From NCBI GenBank assembly GCA_005885515.1, contig VAWK01000006.1, forward strand, positions 1-63,021: a DNA stretch of 63,021 bases. The letters are read 5' to 3'. A program made the translations under genes and the position numbers. Below, one piece after another: positions 53,872 through 62,189 of this stretch; position 1 is the stretch's first letter, and each line of letters opens with the position of its first letter. The notes below the pieces were generated by a model. The model searched no databases. It saw only the letters and a list, made by a program, of their open reading frames with translations, and was not told the DNA's origin. This DNA comes from Actinomycetota bacterium. Lineage in GTDB: Bacteria > Actinomycetota > Thermoleophilia > Solirubrobacterales > Solirubrobacteraceae.

Positions 53872-54602
53872 ACCAGCTCGAGAAGGAGCAGTACCTCCGC
53901 GAGTACGCGATCCTGAAGGCGCAGGGCAAGCCGTTCTTCCCCTATGCCGTCGCCAAGGACGCCGCTATGGCATGCGTGGTGCTGGCGGTGATCATCAGCC
54001 TGTCGCTCGTGCTCGGCGCCGAGCTCGGCCCCAAGGCCAATCCGACCACGACCACCTACGTGCCGCGGCCGGAGTGGTACTTCTTCTTCCTGTTCGAGAT
54101 GCTGCGGGTGATCAAGCCGCCGAGCCTCGTGCCGCTGGCGACGATCGGCGTCCCGACGCTCGGCCTCGTCCTGCTGTTCCTGCTGCCGTTCTTCGACAGG
54201 GGTCCCGAGCGCCGGCCCGAGCGGCGCCCGATAGCGGTGGCGACGTTCATCGTGGTCGCGGGGGCGATGGCGTTCCTGACCTATCAAGGCGCCAACGCCG
54301 GCTCGCCGTTCGCCGTCGAAATGGCCACCCCGGCCCGGGTCACGCAGGCCGGCGGCGCCACGCTCGCCGAATACACCGTCGGCAAGGAGGTGGTCGCCAG
54401 CCGCGGCTGCCTGGCGTGCCACAAGCTGGGCGACAACGGCAACGCCGGTCCCGGACCCGATCTCACGCATATCGCGGCGCGGCTGCCGCGCCAGGGGATC
54501 GCGCGCACGCTCGTGAACCCGACCGCGCCCATGCCGTCGTTCAAGAACCTGCCGCCCAAGCAGTTCGCAGCCGTGGTCGCCTTCCTTGGGCAGCTGAAGT
54601 AG
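53868..54602 (+). CDS. qcrC: cytochrome b C-terminal part fused to a c-type cytochrome domain
   Basis: 244 residues from GTG 53868. Subunit IV-like helices come first: RPEWYFFFLFEMLRVIKPPS with the PEWY quinol-site motif, and LATIGVPTLGLVLLFLLPFF. These are followed by a third helix and a C-terminal cytochrome c domain with one CXXCH heme site in ASRGCLACHKLGDNGNAGPG and an axial-ligand Met in NPTAPMPSFKNLP. The fusion matches QcrC of Firmicutes and several deep actinobacterial lineages. Confidence 0.93.
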   Translation: MNQLEKEQYLREYAILKAQGKPFFPYAVAKDAAMACVVLAVIISLSLVLGAELGPKANPTTTTYVPRPEWYFFFLFEMLRVIKPPSLVPLATIGVPTLGLVLLFLLPFFDRGPERRPERRPIAVATFIVVAGAMAFLTYQGANAGSPFAVEMATPARVTQAGGATLAEYTVGKEVVASRGCLACHKLGDNGNAGPGPDLTHIAARLPRQGIARTLVNPTAPMPSFKNLPPKQFAAVVAFLGQLK

Positions 54603-54612
54603 CGTCCCGGCG

Positions 54613-55479
54613 ATGCCCGCCCACGAAGGCGCCGGCACCGGCACAGCCGCCCGCCGCCGAGCGCGCGCCACGTCGCCCGAGCCGCCTGCCCCGGGGCCGT
54701 CCTCTGGAGGTCCCGAGGCTGGCCAGGTGCGCGCGATGTTCGATCGCATCGCCGGCGTCTATGACCTGATGAACACGGCGATGAGCGCCGGCCTGCACCA
54801 CCGCTGGCGCGCTCGCGCGGCCGACATCGCCGCGGTCGGCCCCGGCAGCCGCGTGCTCGACGTCGCCACCGGCACCGGCGATCTGGCGCTCGAGCTGGCG
54901 CGCCGTGTCTGCCCGGGTGGCGAGGTCGTGGGAGCCGACTTCGCCGAGGCGATGCTCGCGCGCGCGCGAGCCAAGGCGGAGACCCGCTGCGCCGAGATCG
55001 CGCGGCCGCGATTTGAGCGTGGCGACGCGCTGGCGCTGCCCTACCCGGAGGACAGCTTCGATGCGGCGACGGTCGCCTTCGGGGTGCGCAACTTCAGCGA
55101 CCTGCGCGCCGGCCTCGGCGAGATGGTTCGCGTGGTACGTCCGGGCGGACGCGTGGTGGTGCTCGAGATAACGGCGCCCACGCGCGCACCGCTGGCCCTG
55201 TTCTACGGCCTGTGGTTCGACCGCCTCGTGCCCCTGCTGGGGCGCCTGGCAGGCTCGCTCGCGGCGGGCGTGCCGCGCCCGGGCGGGGGCGGGGGCAGGC
55301 GAAGCGGCGCGATCGCCGACGCCTACCGCTACCTGCCGAGCTCGGTGAGGCGCTTCCCGCCGCCCGCCTCGCTGGCAGCGGAGATGGAGCGGGCGGGCCT
55401 GCGCGACGTGCGCTATGTGCTCATGGCCGGAAGCATCATCTCGATCCACGTCGGCACGGTAGGCGCGGGCGCGCCATGA
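54613..55479 (+). CDS. menG: demethylmenaquinone methyltransferase (MenG/UbiE)
   Basis: 288 residues. SAM-binding VLDVATGTGDLALELARRVC, GADFAEAMLARARAKAETRC, ERGDALALPYPEDSFDAATV and the UbiE signatures FDRIAGVYDLMNTAMSAGLH and FGVRNFSDLRAGLGEMVRVV. It makes menaquinone from demethylmenaquinone. A Gly/Arg-rich insert (GVPRPGGGGGRRSG) replaces the usual short loop near residue 225. The first 35 residues are unstructured. ATGA couples it to the prenyl synthase gene. Confidence 0.93.
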   Translation: MPAHEGAGTGTAARRRARATSPEPPAPGPSSGGPEAGQVRAMFDRIAGVYDLMNTAMSAGLHHRWRARAADIAAVGPGSRVLDVATGTGDLALELARRVCPGGEVVGADFAEAMLARARAKAETRCAEIARPRFERGDALALPYPEDSFDAATVAFGVRNFSDLRAGLGEMVRVVRPGGRVVVLEITAPTRAPLALFYGLWFDRLVPLLGRLAGSLAAGVPRPGGGGGRRSGAIADAYRYLPSSVRRFPPPASLAAEMERAGLRDVRYVLMAGSIISIHVGTVGAGAP

Positions 55480-56513
55480 CGAGCGCGACTGGAGGCACGA
55501 CCGCGAGCGGCCCGGACGTTGACGGGGTGGAGGCGATCATGCGCCGCGGCGGGGCGCAGCTGCGCGAGCGCATGGCCCGCACCGAGCTTCACCTCGAGCG
55601 CGTGACCGCGCGCGCGGGCGAGCCGCTCGCGCGCCATGCCAGCGCCACGGTCAGGGCAGGCGGAAAGCGCCTGCGTCCGCTGCTGGTGCTGGTGGCGGCC
55701 GAGTCCGCGGGCGGTCCGCCGCGCACGATTCGGGGGGAGCAGCGGCTCGTGCGCGCCGCCGTGGCGGTCGAGCTGGTGCACTCGGCCACGCTCGTGCACG
55801 ACGACCTCATCGACGGCGCTCGCCTGCGCCGCGGGCATCCAACGGTCGCGGCCGTGGCGGGGCGCGAGGCGGCGGTGGCCACCGGCGATTTGCTGTTCTC
55901 GCTCGCGTTCGCCGAGCTCGCCCGCAACCGCTGTCCCGACCAGCTGCGAGCGCTCTCGGATGCCAGCTCGGCGCTGGCCGCCGGCGAGCTGCTGCAGCGC
56001 GAGGACGCGTATGCCAGCCGCGTGGCGATGGAGCGTTACCTGCGACGCTGCGAGCTGAAGACGGCGGCGCTGTTCGAGGCGGCGTGTCGCCTCGGGGCGC
56101 TCGCGGCCGGGGACGGGTCGCAAGCGCTTGCCGATGAGCTGGGTGCGTTCGCGCGCCGGATCGGCCTGGCGTTCCAGATGCTCGACGACGTGCTCGACGT
56201 GTCGGGCCCGGTCGAGCGCACGGGCAAGGCACGCGGAACCGACCTGCTGGAGGGCACGGTCACGCTACCGTTCATCCTCGCGCGCGAACGCGAGCGCGAT
56301 CTGGCCAGCTTCGAGCTCAGCTCGCTCGCCTGCCCCGAGCAGGCCGAGGCGCTGTGCGAGCGGATCGCCGCAACCGGCGCCCTGGACGAGGCCCGCGAGC
56401 GGGCCCTGGCGGTGGTGGCCGAAGCGAAGTCACGGCTGCCCGCCTCGCTGCCGGATGGCCGCTCGGCGCTGCTCGACCTCGTGGCCGACGCCGTGGTCGA
56501 GCGCTACCGCTAA
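55476..56513 (+). CDS. trans-polyprenyl diphosphate synthase
   Basis: 345 residues from ATG 55476. First Asp-rich region SATLVHDDLIDGARLRRGHP (DDxxD) and the second FQMLDDVLDVSG (DDxxD), plus ASATVRAGGKRLRPLLVLVA and LKTAALFEAACRLGA. It extends isoprenyl diphosphates, most probably the menaquinone side chain (heptaprenyl type, hepT-like) given the adjacent menG. The chain length is not certain. Confidence 0.9.
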   Translation: MTSATGGTTASGPDVDGVEAIMRRGGAQLRERMARTELHLERVTARAGEPLARHASATVRAGGKRLRPLLVLVAAESAGGPPRTIRGEQRLVRAAVAVELVHSATLVHDDLIDGARLRRGHPTVAAVAGREAAVATGDLLFSLAFAELARNRCPDQLRALSDASSALAAGELLQREDAYASRVAMERYLRRCELKTAALFEAACRLGALAAGDGSQALADELGAFARRIGLAFQMLDDVLDVSGPVERTGKARGTDLLEGTVTLPFILARERERDLASFELSSLACPEQAEALCERIAATGALDEARERALAVVAEAKSRLPASLPDGRSALLDLVADAVVERYR

Positions 56514-56563
56514 ACGATCGAGGCGCGGGGTGCAGCCGATGCCAGCACGGCCGAGCGGCCCGG

Positions 56564-56908
56564 CTAGAAGTCGCTCGGCACGATCAGGTCGGCATCAAGC
56601 GCGCGGATGAAGAACTCGACTTCCTCGGACATGTTGGCGTGCGTCATCCGCTTGAGGTCGCCGAGCAGAAGGCTCGCCGCGCGGTCCAGCTCGTCGTCCA
56701 GTCGCTCCACTGCACCCTGCTCGAACACGCCCTCGCGGCGGGACTCGCAGTCGGGGCAGCGCAGGATGATCCGCCAGTGCCGCGGGCCTTCCTCCATCCA
56801 GTCCAGCGGATAGGCCAGTTCGCCCGAGCAGTGGAAGCAGACGTGCAGGTGCTCGGGGCTGTAGGCGCCTTCTGAGGCGCGCGTGTTGGGGCTTTCGTTG
56901 GGACGCAT
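56564..56908 (-). CDS. small zinc-ribbon-like hypothetical protein
   Basis: 114 residues from ATG 56908. LHVCFHCSGELAYPLDW and ILRCPDCESRREGVFEQGAV supply two CxxC pairs, so a zinc ribbon is likely. The C-terminal half is helical and acidic (DDELDRAASLLLGDLKRMTH, EEVEFFIRALDADLIVPSDF). No clear function; relatives appear to be lineage-restricted, but a search would be needed. It is on the opposite strand between the prenyl synthase and tatC. Confidence 0.75.
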   Translation of the reverse strand: MRPNESPNTRASEGAYSPEHLHVCFHCSGELAYPLDWMEEGPRHWRIILRCPDCESRREGVFEQGAVERLDDELDRAASLLLGDLKRMTHANMSEEVEFFIRALDADLIVPSDF

Positions 56909-57050
56909 GGCGCTATAGCTGGACTCATCGACGGCCCGGAATGCCGCCTTTAGCCCAGCGGGCGCGCAGTGGGCGTTTAGCCGGTGGCCCGTGTTCGCGT
57001 CGCGCAAGCGCTGTGAGCGGTGAGGAGGCGGTGCTAGGTTCATTGGCCCA

Positions 57051-58109
57051 ATGGCCACCGCGATTCGCCCGATCGGGCACGAGGACCGACTCAGTCTCGT
57101 CGACCATCTCGACGAGCTGCGCACGCGTCTGATCGTCAGCGCGGTCGTGCTCGCGGTCGCGTTCGGGGTGTGCCTGTGGCAGAACCACGGCCTTTTGCAC
57201 ATCATCAACAAACCGCTGCAGGCGCAGACCAAAAAGCAGGTTTCCAGGGGCCAGGGCACGGTCGGGCAGTCGGTGCTGGCCCAGCAGGCGGTGCTGCGGG
57301 TGGCCCGCGACACCCAGGCGGCGCTCGCGCTGCTGGCGGCCCCCAGCAGCGGGCTCTCGCCGGCCACGCGGGCGCAGCTCAACAGGCTGGTCGCCAGCTT
57401 GGGCACGGATGTCCGCAAGCTCCCGCGCAACCCGCCCGGCGATAACCCGGTCACGCTTGGCGTGGGCGAGCCGTTCACGACCACGCTCACGGTGGCGCTG
57501 TACTTCGCGGTGCTGTTCGCCGCCCCGCTGATCCTGTATGAGCTTTACGGCTTCGTGCTGCCGGCGCTGAACCCGACCGAGCGGCGCGTCGCCGCGCCGC
57601 TGCTGCTGGCGATCCCGTTGCTGTTTGCGGCCGGTGTCCTGTTCGGCTACTTCGTCGTGCTCCCGGCTGCGGTGCGCTTCTTCGTGAACTTCAACTCCAG
57701 CGAGTTCAACGTGCTCGTGCAGGCGAGTCAGTTCTACAAGTTCGCGGCCACGGTCCTGATCGCGATGGGCCTCATCTTCCAGGTGCCGGTCGCGATCCTC
57801 GGCGCCACGCGCCTGGGGATCGTGACGCCGCGACAGCTGCGTCGCAACCGGCGCTTCGCGATCGTGGCGTGCGCGGTGGTGGCCGCCTTCCTGCCCGGGG
57901 ACGCCGTCACGCTCGTGCTCGAGACCGTCCCGCTCTACCTGCTGTATGAGGCGAGTATCCTGGTTGCATCATTCGCCGGCCGCGCGAAGCCGGCCAGCGG
58001 CGGCGATGCCGCGGGCGCCGCCGGGACGCAGGCGCCGGCGGAGAATGGCGCGGCGGTACCCAGCGTGCAGCAGATACTCGACCACACCGACCCGGACCTG
58101 TCGGGCTGA
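57051..58109 (+). CDS. tatC: Sec-independent translocase TatC with large periplasmic loop
   Basis: 352 residues, about 100 longer than typical TatC. Core motifs: LSLVDHLDELRTRLIVSAVV at the N-terminus, PFTTTLTVALYFAVLFAAPL, YELYGFVLPALNPTERRVA, FGYFVVLPAAVRFFVNFNSS and RRNRRFAIVACAVVAAFLPG. The extra residues (about 55-130, GQGTVGQSVLAQQAVLRVAR and on) lie in the first periplasmic loop. A charged tail of 30 residues follows the last helix. The Rieske precursor gene upstream is a likely client. Confidence 0.92.
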   Translation: MATAIRPIGHEDRLSLVDHLDELRTRLIVSAVVLAVAFGVCLWQNHGLLHIINKPLQAQTKKQVSRGQGTVGQSVLAQQAVLRVARDTQAALALLAAPSSGLSPATRAQLNRLVASLGTDVRKLPRNPPGDNPVTLGVGEPFTTTLTVALYFAVLFAAPLILYELYGFVLPALNPTERRVAAPLLLAIPLLFAAGVLFGYFVVLPAAVRFFVNFNSSEFNVLVQASQFYKFAATVLIAMGLIFQVPVAILGATRLGIVTPRQLRRNRRFAIVACAVVAAFLPGDAVTLVLETVPLYLLYEASILVASFAGRAKPASGGDAAGAAGTQAPAENGAAVPSVQQILDHTDPDLSG

Positions 58110-58873
58110 TGCTGTTCGATCTCCGCGGCCGCGGCCGCCGGCGCACGGTGCAGGTGATCTACATCGTGCTGGCGATCATCTTCCTGCTCGGCTTCGTCGG
58201 CCTTGGCATCGGCGGCGGCTTTGGCAGCGGCGGCATCTTCAGCGCGTTCACCAACCGCGAAGGCTCGGGCGGCGTGAGCCGCGCCAGTGAAGTCAAAAAA
58301 TACGAACGGCTGACGAGGCAGCAGCCGGGCAACGTCAACGCGTGGGAAAAACTTCTCAACGCGCAGCTGCACGAAGCGGGCGGCGAAGCCTACGTGAGTC
58401 GAGCCGGCGGGGTGACGAGTAAAGGCAGGGAACTGTTCACAAGGATCGCGCAGTCCTGGAACAGCTACCTGGCGCTGAACCCGCGCAAGCCAAGTGTTCC
58501 GATCGCGAAGGAGATGCTGCAGGTCTTCACCGAAGAAGGCCTGAACCAGCCGGCGGCGGCCGTGCAGGTGCTGCAGATCCTCGTCGCCGCCGAACCCAAC
58601 AGCGCGCACTACTACTCATTCCTCGCCTACTACGCGTACAAGGCGCACAACACCCGCGTCGGCGACCTGGCGGCGCAAAAGGCGATCAGCCTCGCTCCCG
58701 CCGTGCAGCGGCAGCGCCTGAAGACCGAACTCGCGGCGCTGAAGAAGAACCCCAACGGCAGCGAAGCGGCGGCCACCGCGACCGGAACGCCGGCGCCGTC
58801 GAGCGGTGGCGGCGCCTTCGGGGGAGCCACCACCACGCCGTCGTCCGGTGGATCGACCGGGAAGCAGAAATAG
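58109..58873 (+). CDS. membrane-anchored TPR-like protein
   Basis: 254 residues; ATG overlaps the tatC stop. One N-terminal helix (VIYIVLAIIFLLGFVGLGIG) is followed by helical TPR-like repeats (RQQPGNVNAWEKLLNAQLHE, AAAVQVLQILVAAEPNSAHY, DLAAQKAISLAPAVQRQRLK) and a Gly/Ser/Thr tail. The coupling to tatC suggests a role at the Tat or envelope-assembly machinery, which is inference. Confidence 0.8.
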   Translation: MLFDLRGRGRRRTVQVIYIVLAIIFLLGFVGLGIGGGFGSGGIFSAFTNREGSGGVSRASEVKKYERLTRQQPGNVNAWEKLLNAQLHEAGGEAYVSRAGGVTSKGRELFTRIAQSWNSYLALNPRKPSVPIAKEMLQVFTEEGLNQPAAAVQVLQILVAAEPNSAHYYSFLAYYAYKAHNTRVGDLAAQKAISLAPAVQRQRLKTELAALKKNPNGSEAAATATGTPAPSSGGGAFGGATTTPSSGGSTGKQK

Positions 58874-58874
58874 C

Positions 58875-59778
58875 GTGGCGGTTCGCGTGGCCGCGCCGGT
58901 CGAGGCTCGCCGAGGTCCCGGGGCGCAAGGCCGCGCCGGCGAAGGCGCTGCGCGCTATACGGCGCGGTTGCTGATCGCCTGCTCGGACCGGCCCGGAATC
59001 GTCGCCGCCGTGTCCGGCTTTCTGTTCGCGCGCGGCGCCAACATCATCGACTCCCATCAGGCGCACCGAGTTCTTCCTCGGGGCCGGCAGCGAGAGCACC
59101 GCCGAGCGCCAGAGCTTCCAAGAAGCCTTCGCCCGCGAGGTGGCCGACGGCTTCGGGATGGAATGGAGGATCCGCTGGTGGGATGAGCGGCGGCGGATCG
59201 CGGTTCTCGTCTCGCGCTACGACCACTGCCTGCTCGAGCTGCTGTGGCGCTGGCGGCGCGGGGAGCTCGATGCCGACATCGCGATGGTCATCTCCAATCA
59301 TTCTGACCTCGAGGCCGAGACGGTGGCGGCCGGCGTGCCGTATCACCATGTGCCCGTGCGCAAGGATGCCAAGCCCGAAGCCGAGTCGGCGATGCTGGCG
59401 CTGCTGCAGGGCAGCGCCGAGCTGCTCGTGCTCGCTCGCTACATGCAGATCCTCAGCGGAGATTTCCTGGAGCGCGTCGGAATGCCCGCGATCAACATCC
59501 ACCACTCGTTCCTGCCCGCGTTCGCCGGAGCCGACCCCTACGGCCAGGCCCGCGAGCACGGCGTGAAGCTGATCGGCGCTACGTCGCATTACGTCACCGA
59601 GCAGCTCGACGACGGGCCGATCATCGACCAGGACGTGGTGCGCGTCAGCCACCAGCACAGCGCCCGCGACCTGGAACGCCTGGGCCGGGACGTCGAGCGG
59701 CTCGTGCTGGCGCGAGCGGTGTCGCTGCACCTGGCCGATCGCGTGATCGTCGACGGGCGGCGCACGATCGTGCTCTAG
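58875..59778 (+). pseudogene. purU: formyltetrahydrofolate deformylase, broken by a deletion
   Basis: The ACT domain reads LLIACSDRPGIVAAVSGFLF, ARGANIIDSHQ from GTG 58875, then the frame is lost. One frame over, the sequence resumes at RTEFFLGAGSESTAERQSFQ and continues to VIVDGRRTIVL at 59778 with the hydrolase domain intact (INIHHSFLPAFAGADPYGQA, GATSHYVTEQLDDGPIIDQD). Between Q and RTEF, PurU normally has about 12 residues (ending GRFFM). About 35 or 37 bases are therefore missing near 59060 and the frame shifts. As written the gene cannot give full-length PurU, which supplies formate for PurT or rebalances folates. Confidence 0.85.
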
Positions 59779-59851
59779 CGGGGGCCGGGACCCTGCCGCA
59801 CGGCCGCCGCTAGAATCGCCGTTGATCAGGCCACTCCCCGCCGGTCACCTC

Positions 59852-59923
59852 GGGCCGTTAGCTCAATGGCAGAGCAGGGGCCTCTTAAGCCCAAGGTTGC
59901 AGGTTCGAGCCCTGCACGGCCCA
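59852..59923 (+). tRNA. tRNA-Lys(CTT)
   Basis: A full cloverleaf of 72 bases: acceptor GGGCCGT with ACGGCCC, D arm GCTC...GAGC, anticodon stem GGGGC/GCCCA (the outermost pair G-A is mismatched) with loop CTCTTAA giving CTT, variable loop AGGTT, and T arm GCAGG TTCGAGC CCTGC. CCA is not encoded. It is followed by sequence that suggests an old integration site. Confidence 0.93.
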
Positions 59924-60026
59924 TCCGAAAGTCGCAACTAATCTGCGATTTTTGACTCCTCGGGATCATCGGCTCGGGCAAATATGTCCCGAATATGTCC
60001 CGAAGAATCGTGTAGCTTTCGGACGC

Positions 60027-60404
60027 AGGCTTAGGTTGCCCGAGTCCGAGCACGCACTCCACGGTGTCCTGCCGGCGGTGCGGGTCGGCCGCGCGTTCCG
60101 AGTGCGAGGGGAGGACGTGGACGCGCTCCTTCAGCGCGCAAGCGCCGAGAGCGGCTCCCTCGCGACACGCCGCGACGTCTGGACACCGACGACGACGAGC
60201 CTGCCCGAAGCCACGATCAACGGACTCCCGGGTCCATCTGGGAAGGACCCGACACGGAGCTCCCCGCCAACCGTCGCTGAGCCGCGGGTCTGTTGTATAC
60301 GCGCGTATACGACGCACCGTTTGGTGCAACTGTGTGCCGCGATGCGGAGCGTTAGCGGAGCGAGCGGCAGGGACGCCCTGAGGGAGGCGCCTGGCGACGG
60401 GTGA
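60027..60404 (+). pseudogene. excisionase/MerR-like helix-turn-helix remnant
   Basis: Downstream of tRNA-Lys one frame encodes GVLPAVRVGRAFRVRGEDVD, ALLQRAS, matching the wing and last helix of helix-turn-helix 17 excisionase-type proteins (normally LPAVRVGRRLRIPRADLDAW). The expected beginning (LLTVEEAAELLGV) is missing or degraded, and what follows is uninformative. A direct repeat ATATGTCCCGA occurs twice at about 59981-60003. Together they look like the remains of an element inserted at the tRNA gene. Confidence 0.55.
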
Positions 60405-60585
60405 GATGGACGGTCGGAGTGTCAGCGATGGCAAGAAGGAAGCTCGAGGGTGGCCTGGCGCGGTTAGGGGCGGTTACGGACATGGACGTTGCGGCGAGCG
60501 CTCGCATGTGAGATGAACAGCGTCAACCTGATCCGGGACGCCGTAGCAGCGCGTAAGCCACACGTCGCGGAGCTCACGCAATCCG

Positions 60586-60822
60586 CTAGCGAATCGCCGG
60601 AGCCGCAACCACAACCTGTCGATCGCCTGGATGCTGTCTTCGATGCCGTCGGGCGGCCATGGCTGGGGCTCGCTCGGCGTCGGTAACCGCCCAGCCGAGC
60701 CGCTCAAGGAGCTGCGAGGCGGAGTGCTCGTCGCTCATGTGCGCCGCGCACACTCCCTCGTCGAGCAGAATCCCCTGCTCGTCGCTCCCTCGTGTGTCTG
60801 TCGTGACGATGATCCTCGCCAT
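60586..60822 (-). CDS. small conserved-looking hypothetical protein
   Basis: 78 residues from ATG 60822, preceded by a strong GAGGAGGAGAG ribosome site. MARIIVTTDTRGSDEQGILL, VCAAHMSDEHSASQLLERLG and WAVTDAERA look like a small globular protein; this start resembles short actinobacterial proteins of unknown function. The last 25 residues (Arg/His-rich) read like a frame-shifted tail, so the original C-terminus may be altered. Confidence 0.6.
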   Translation of the reverse strand: MARIIVTTDTRGSDEQGILLDEGVCAAHMSDEHSASQLLERLGWAVTDAERAPAMAARRHRRQHPGDRQVVVAAPAIR

Positions 60823-61191
60823 GGGACTCTCCTCCTCTTCCAGGGCCCCCGAATCAGGACAGGCCCTGCTTGTAACGGCGTTTCTGTCGCTTTGGACGAA
60901 ACAGCCCGTGAGGTCAGCGAAAGGCAGGTCCGTGCCCGCCGGGGGCCAGCGCGAGATATTCGAGCAGCAGCGGCCGAGAACGGCCCTACGCTGAGGGTAC
61001 TCCTTTTTCGGGCGCTGAACCGAGCAATTTCTGGGCAACCACGTAGCGAAGAAGGGCGCGTCTAACGTGCTGAGCAGTCGGGTCTGGGTAACTTCGGCCT
61101 GACAGCGCAGTGAACCAGGCTGGGTTTCACGGAGACCTCCATCAGGGCGGTGGAGGACACGCAGCCTCGGTTGAGCGGTTGGCGCCCCTGC
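60823..61191. other. intergenic, no supported gene
   Basis: About 370 bases. Open frames on both strands lack ribosome sites and look like shadow composition. The promoter of the small minus-strand gene at 60586-60822 should be at the left end of this stretch. Confidence 0.5.
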
Positions 61192-61500
61192 TCACTTCTG
61201 CGAGCGACCGTCCTCAGCCCGGTGGCGAGCCTCGTTCGCGGCCGCTTGGCTGTGGGCTTCGCTGTCCGACGCCTGGCGGCGCGCCTCGTTCTCGCCGGCT
61301 TGGCGGCGGGCTTCGCTATCCGACGCCTGGCGGCGCGCTTCGTTCACGGCCGCCCGGCTGTGCGCCTCGCCCTCCGACACCCGACGCCGCGCCTCATTCT
61401 CGGCAGCCTGGCCCGATTCGCTGCCAGGGTGAGCGCCCACCTCCGGGCTTTCGGCGGGTATCGGTGATCCGCGCCGCAGGAGGCTGAAAATATTCGGCAT
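61192..61500 (-). CDS. small protein built of 18-residue repeats
   Basis: 102 residues from ATG 61500. MPNIFSLLRRGSPIPAE is followed by about four imperfect 18-residue repeats (NEARRQASDSEARRQAGE and variants), matching 54-bp DNA repeats. The repeats are rich in Glu, Arg, Ala and Ser and are predicted to form a long charged helix or coiled coil. No strong ribosome site (only AGGT). The plus strand is also open over much of this stretch, so strand choice rests on composition. Confidence 0.45.
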   Translation of the reverse strand: MPNIFSLLRRGSPIPAESPEVGAHPGSESGQAAENEARRRVSEGEAHSRAAVNEARRQASDSEARRQAGENEARRQASDSEAHSQAAANEARHRAEDGRSQK

Positions 61501-61727
61501 GACCTACCCAGTCTAGAGCTGACCGTGAGCCGTGGGATGAGACTCCCGGCGATGGGGTGCAATTGGTCGGCGCAGCGTTGCCGCGGCCGGAGGCGGCGCC
61601 GGGTGGTGCAGGTTGGACACTCATCAGAGGCTGTCCGTTACTCAGGGGCCGCGCTCCACGCTCGGCCCCCCTTCGCGACGTTCGCTGGATGAAGCGTTCT
61701 CCATCGACCGGTTGGGGTTTGGTCGCG

Positions 61728-62189
61728 CTACTCGGGTTCGCTGATCTCGGCCGCGCCGAAGCCCTCCAGCGGGGCGTCGACGAAGAAGATCTCCATCGTG
61801 ATGTCGGGCTCGACGTGGGCCTGGCTGAGGAACGCGAGGACCTTGCGGCCGGTGAGCTCTTCGATCGTCTGCGTGTAGCGCTCGGCCATGACGCGTTGGA
61901 ACTCCTCACGCATGGCGATCACGCGGTCGGGCTCGCCGCTGTCCATGATCGTCTGCTCGAGCGGCGTGAAGCCGCTGCCGCGCATGACGACGACGACGAT
62001 GTCGTCGAGCGCGTAGGTCTTGGCCTTCATCGGGCCTCGCCCGTAGTGATCGCGCAGGATGCCGACGATGCTCGTCGAGATCGCTGATAGTAGGTGTCCG
62101 CCGGCGAGCGGGGTGCTGCTTACAACCGGTTGCGCGTCCACGTTAACCACTCCTGGTCCGGCAGGGCTCGCGAGGCCCCATCCGTCCAT
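61728..62189 (-). CDS. MpsC-type (DUF2294) protein
   Basis: 153 residues from ATG 62189 after GGGAAG. LSAISTSIVGILRDHYGRGP, KAKTYALDDIVVVVMRGSGF, TPLEQTIMDSGEPDRVIAMR, and ELTGRKVLAFLSQAHVEPDI are the conserved pieces of DUF2294, named for MpsC of a proposed sodium-linked membrane-potential system in Staphylococcus. The molecular role is unclear. No MpsAB partners are in the window. Confidence 0.8.
   Translation of the reverse strand: MDGWGLASPAGPGVVNVDAQPVVSSTPLAGGHLLSAISTSIVGILRDHYGRGPMKAKTYALDDIVVVVMRGSGFTPLEQTIMDSGEPDRVIAMREEFQRVMAERYTQTIEELTGRKVLAFLSQAHVEPDITMEIFFVDAPLEGFGAAEISEPE

Noticed and set aside
59826-60434. Minus-strand ORF with GRAGLEPATLGLRGPCSAIE
   Set aside because: This phrase is the antisense reading of the tRNA-Lys gene, a well-known annotation artefact.
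61192-61490. Repeats considered as a CRISPR array
   Set aside because: The repeats are contiguous 54-bp coding-like units with no unique spacers and no cas genes are near.
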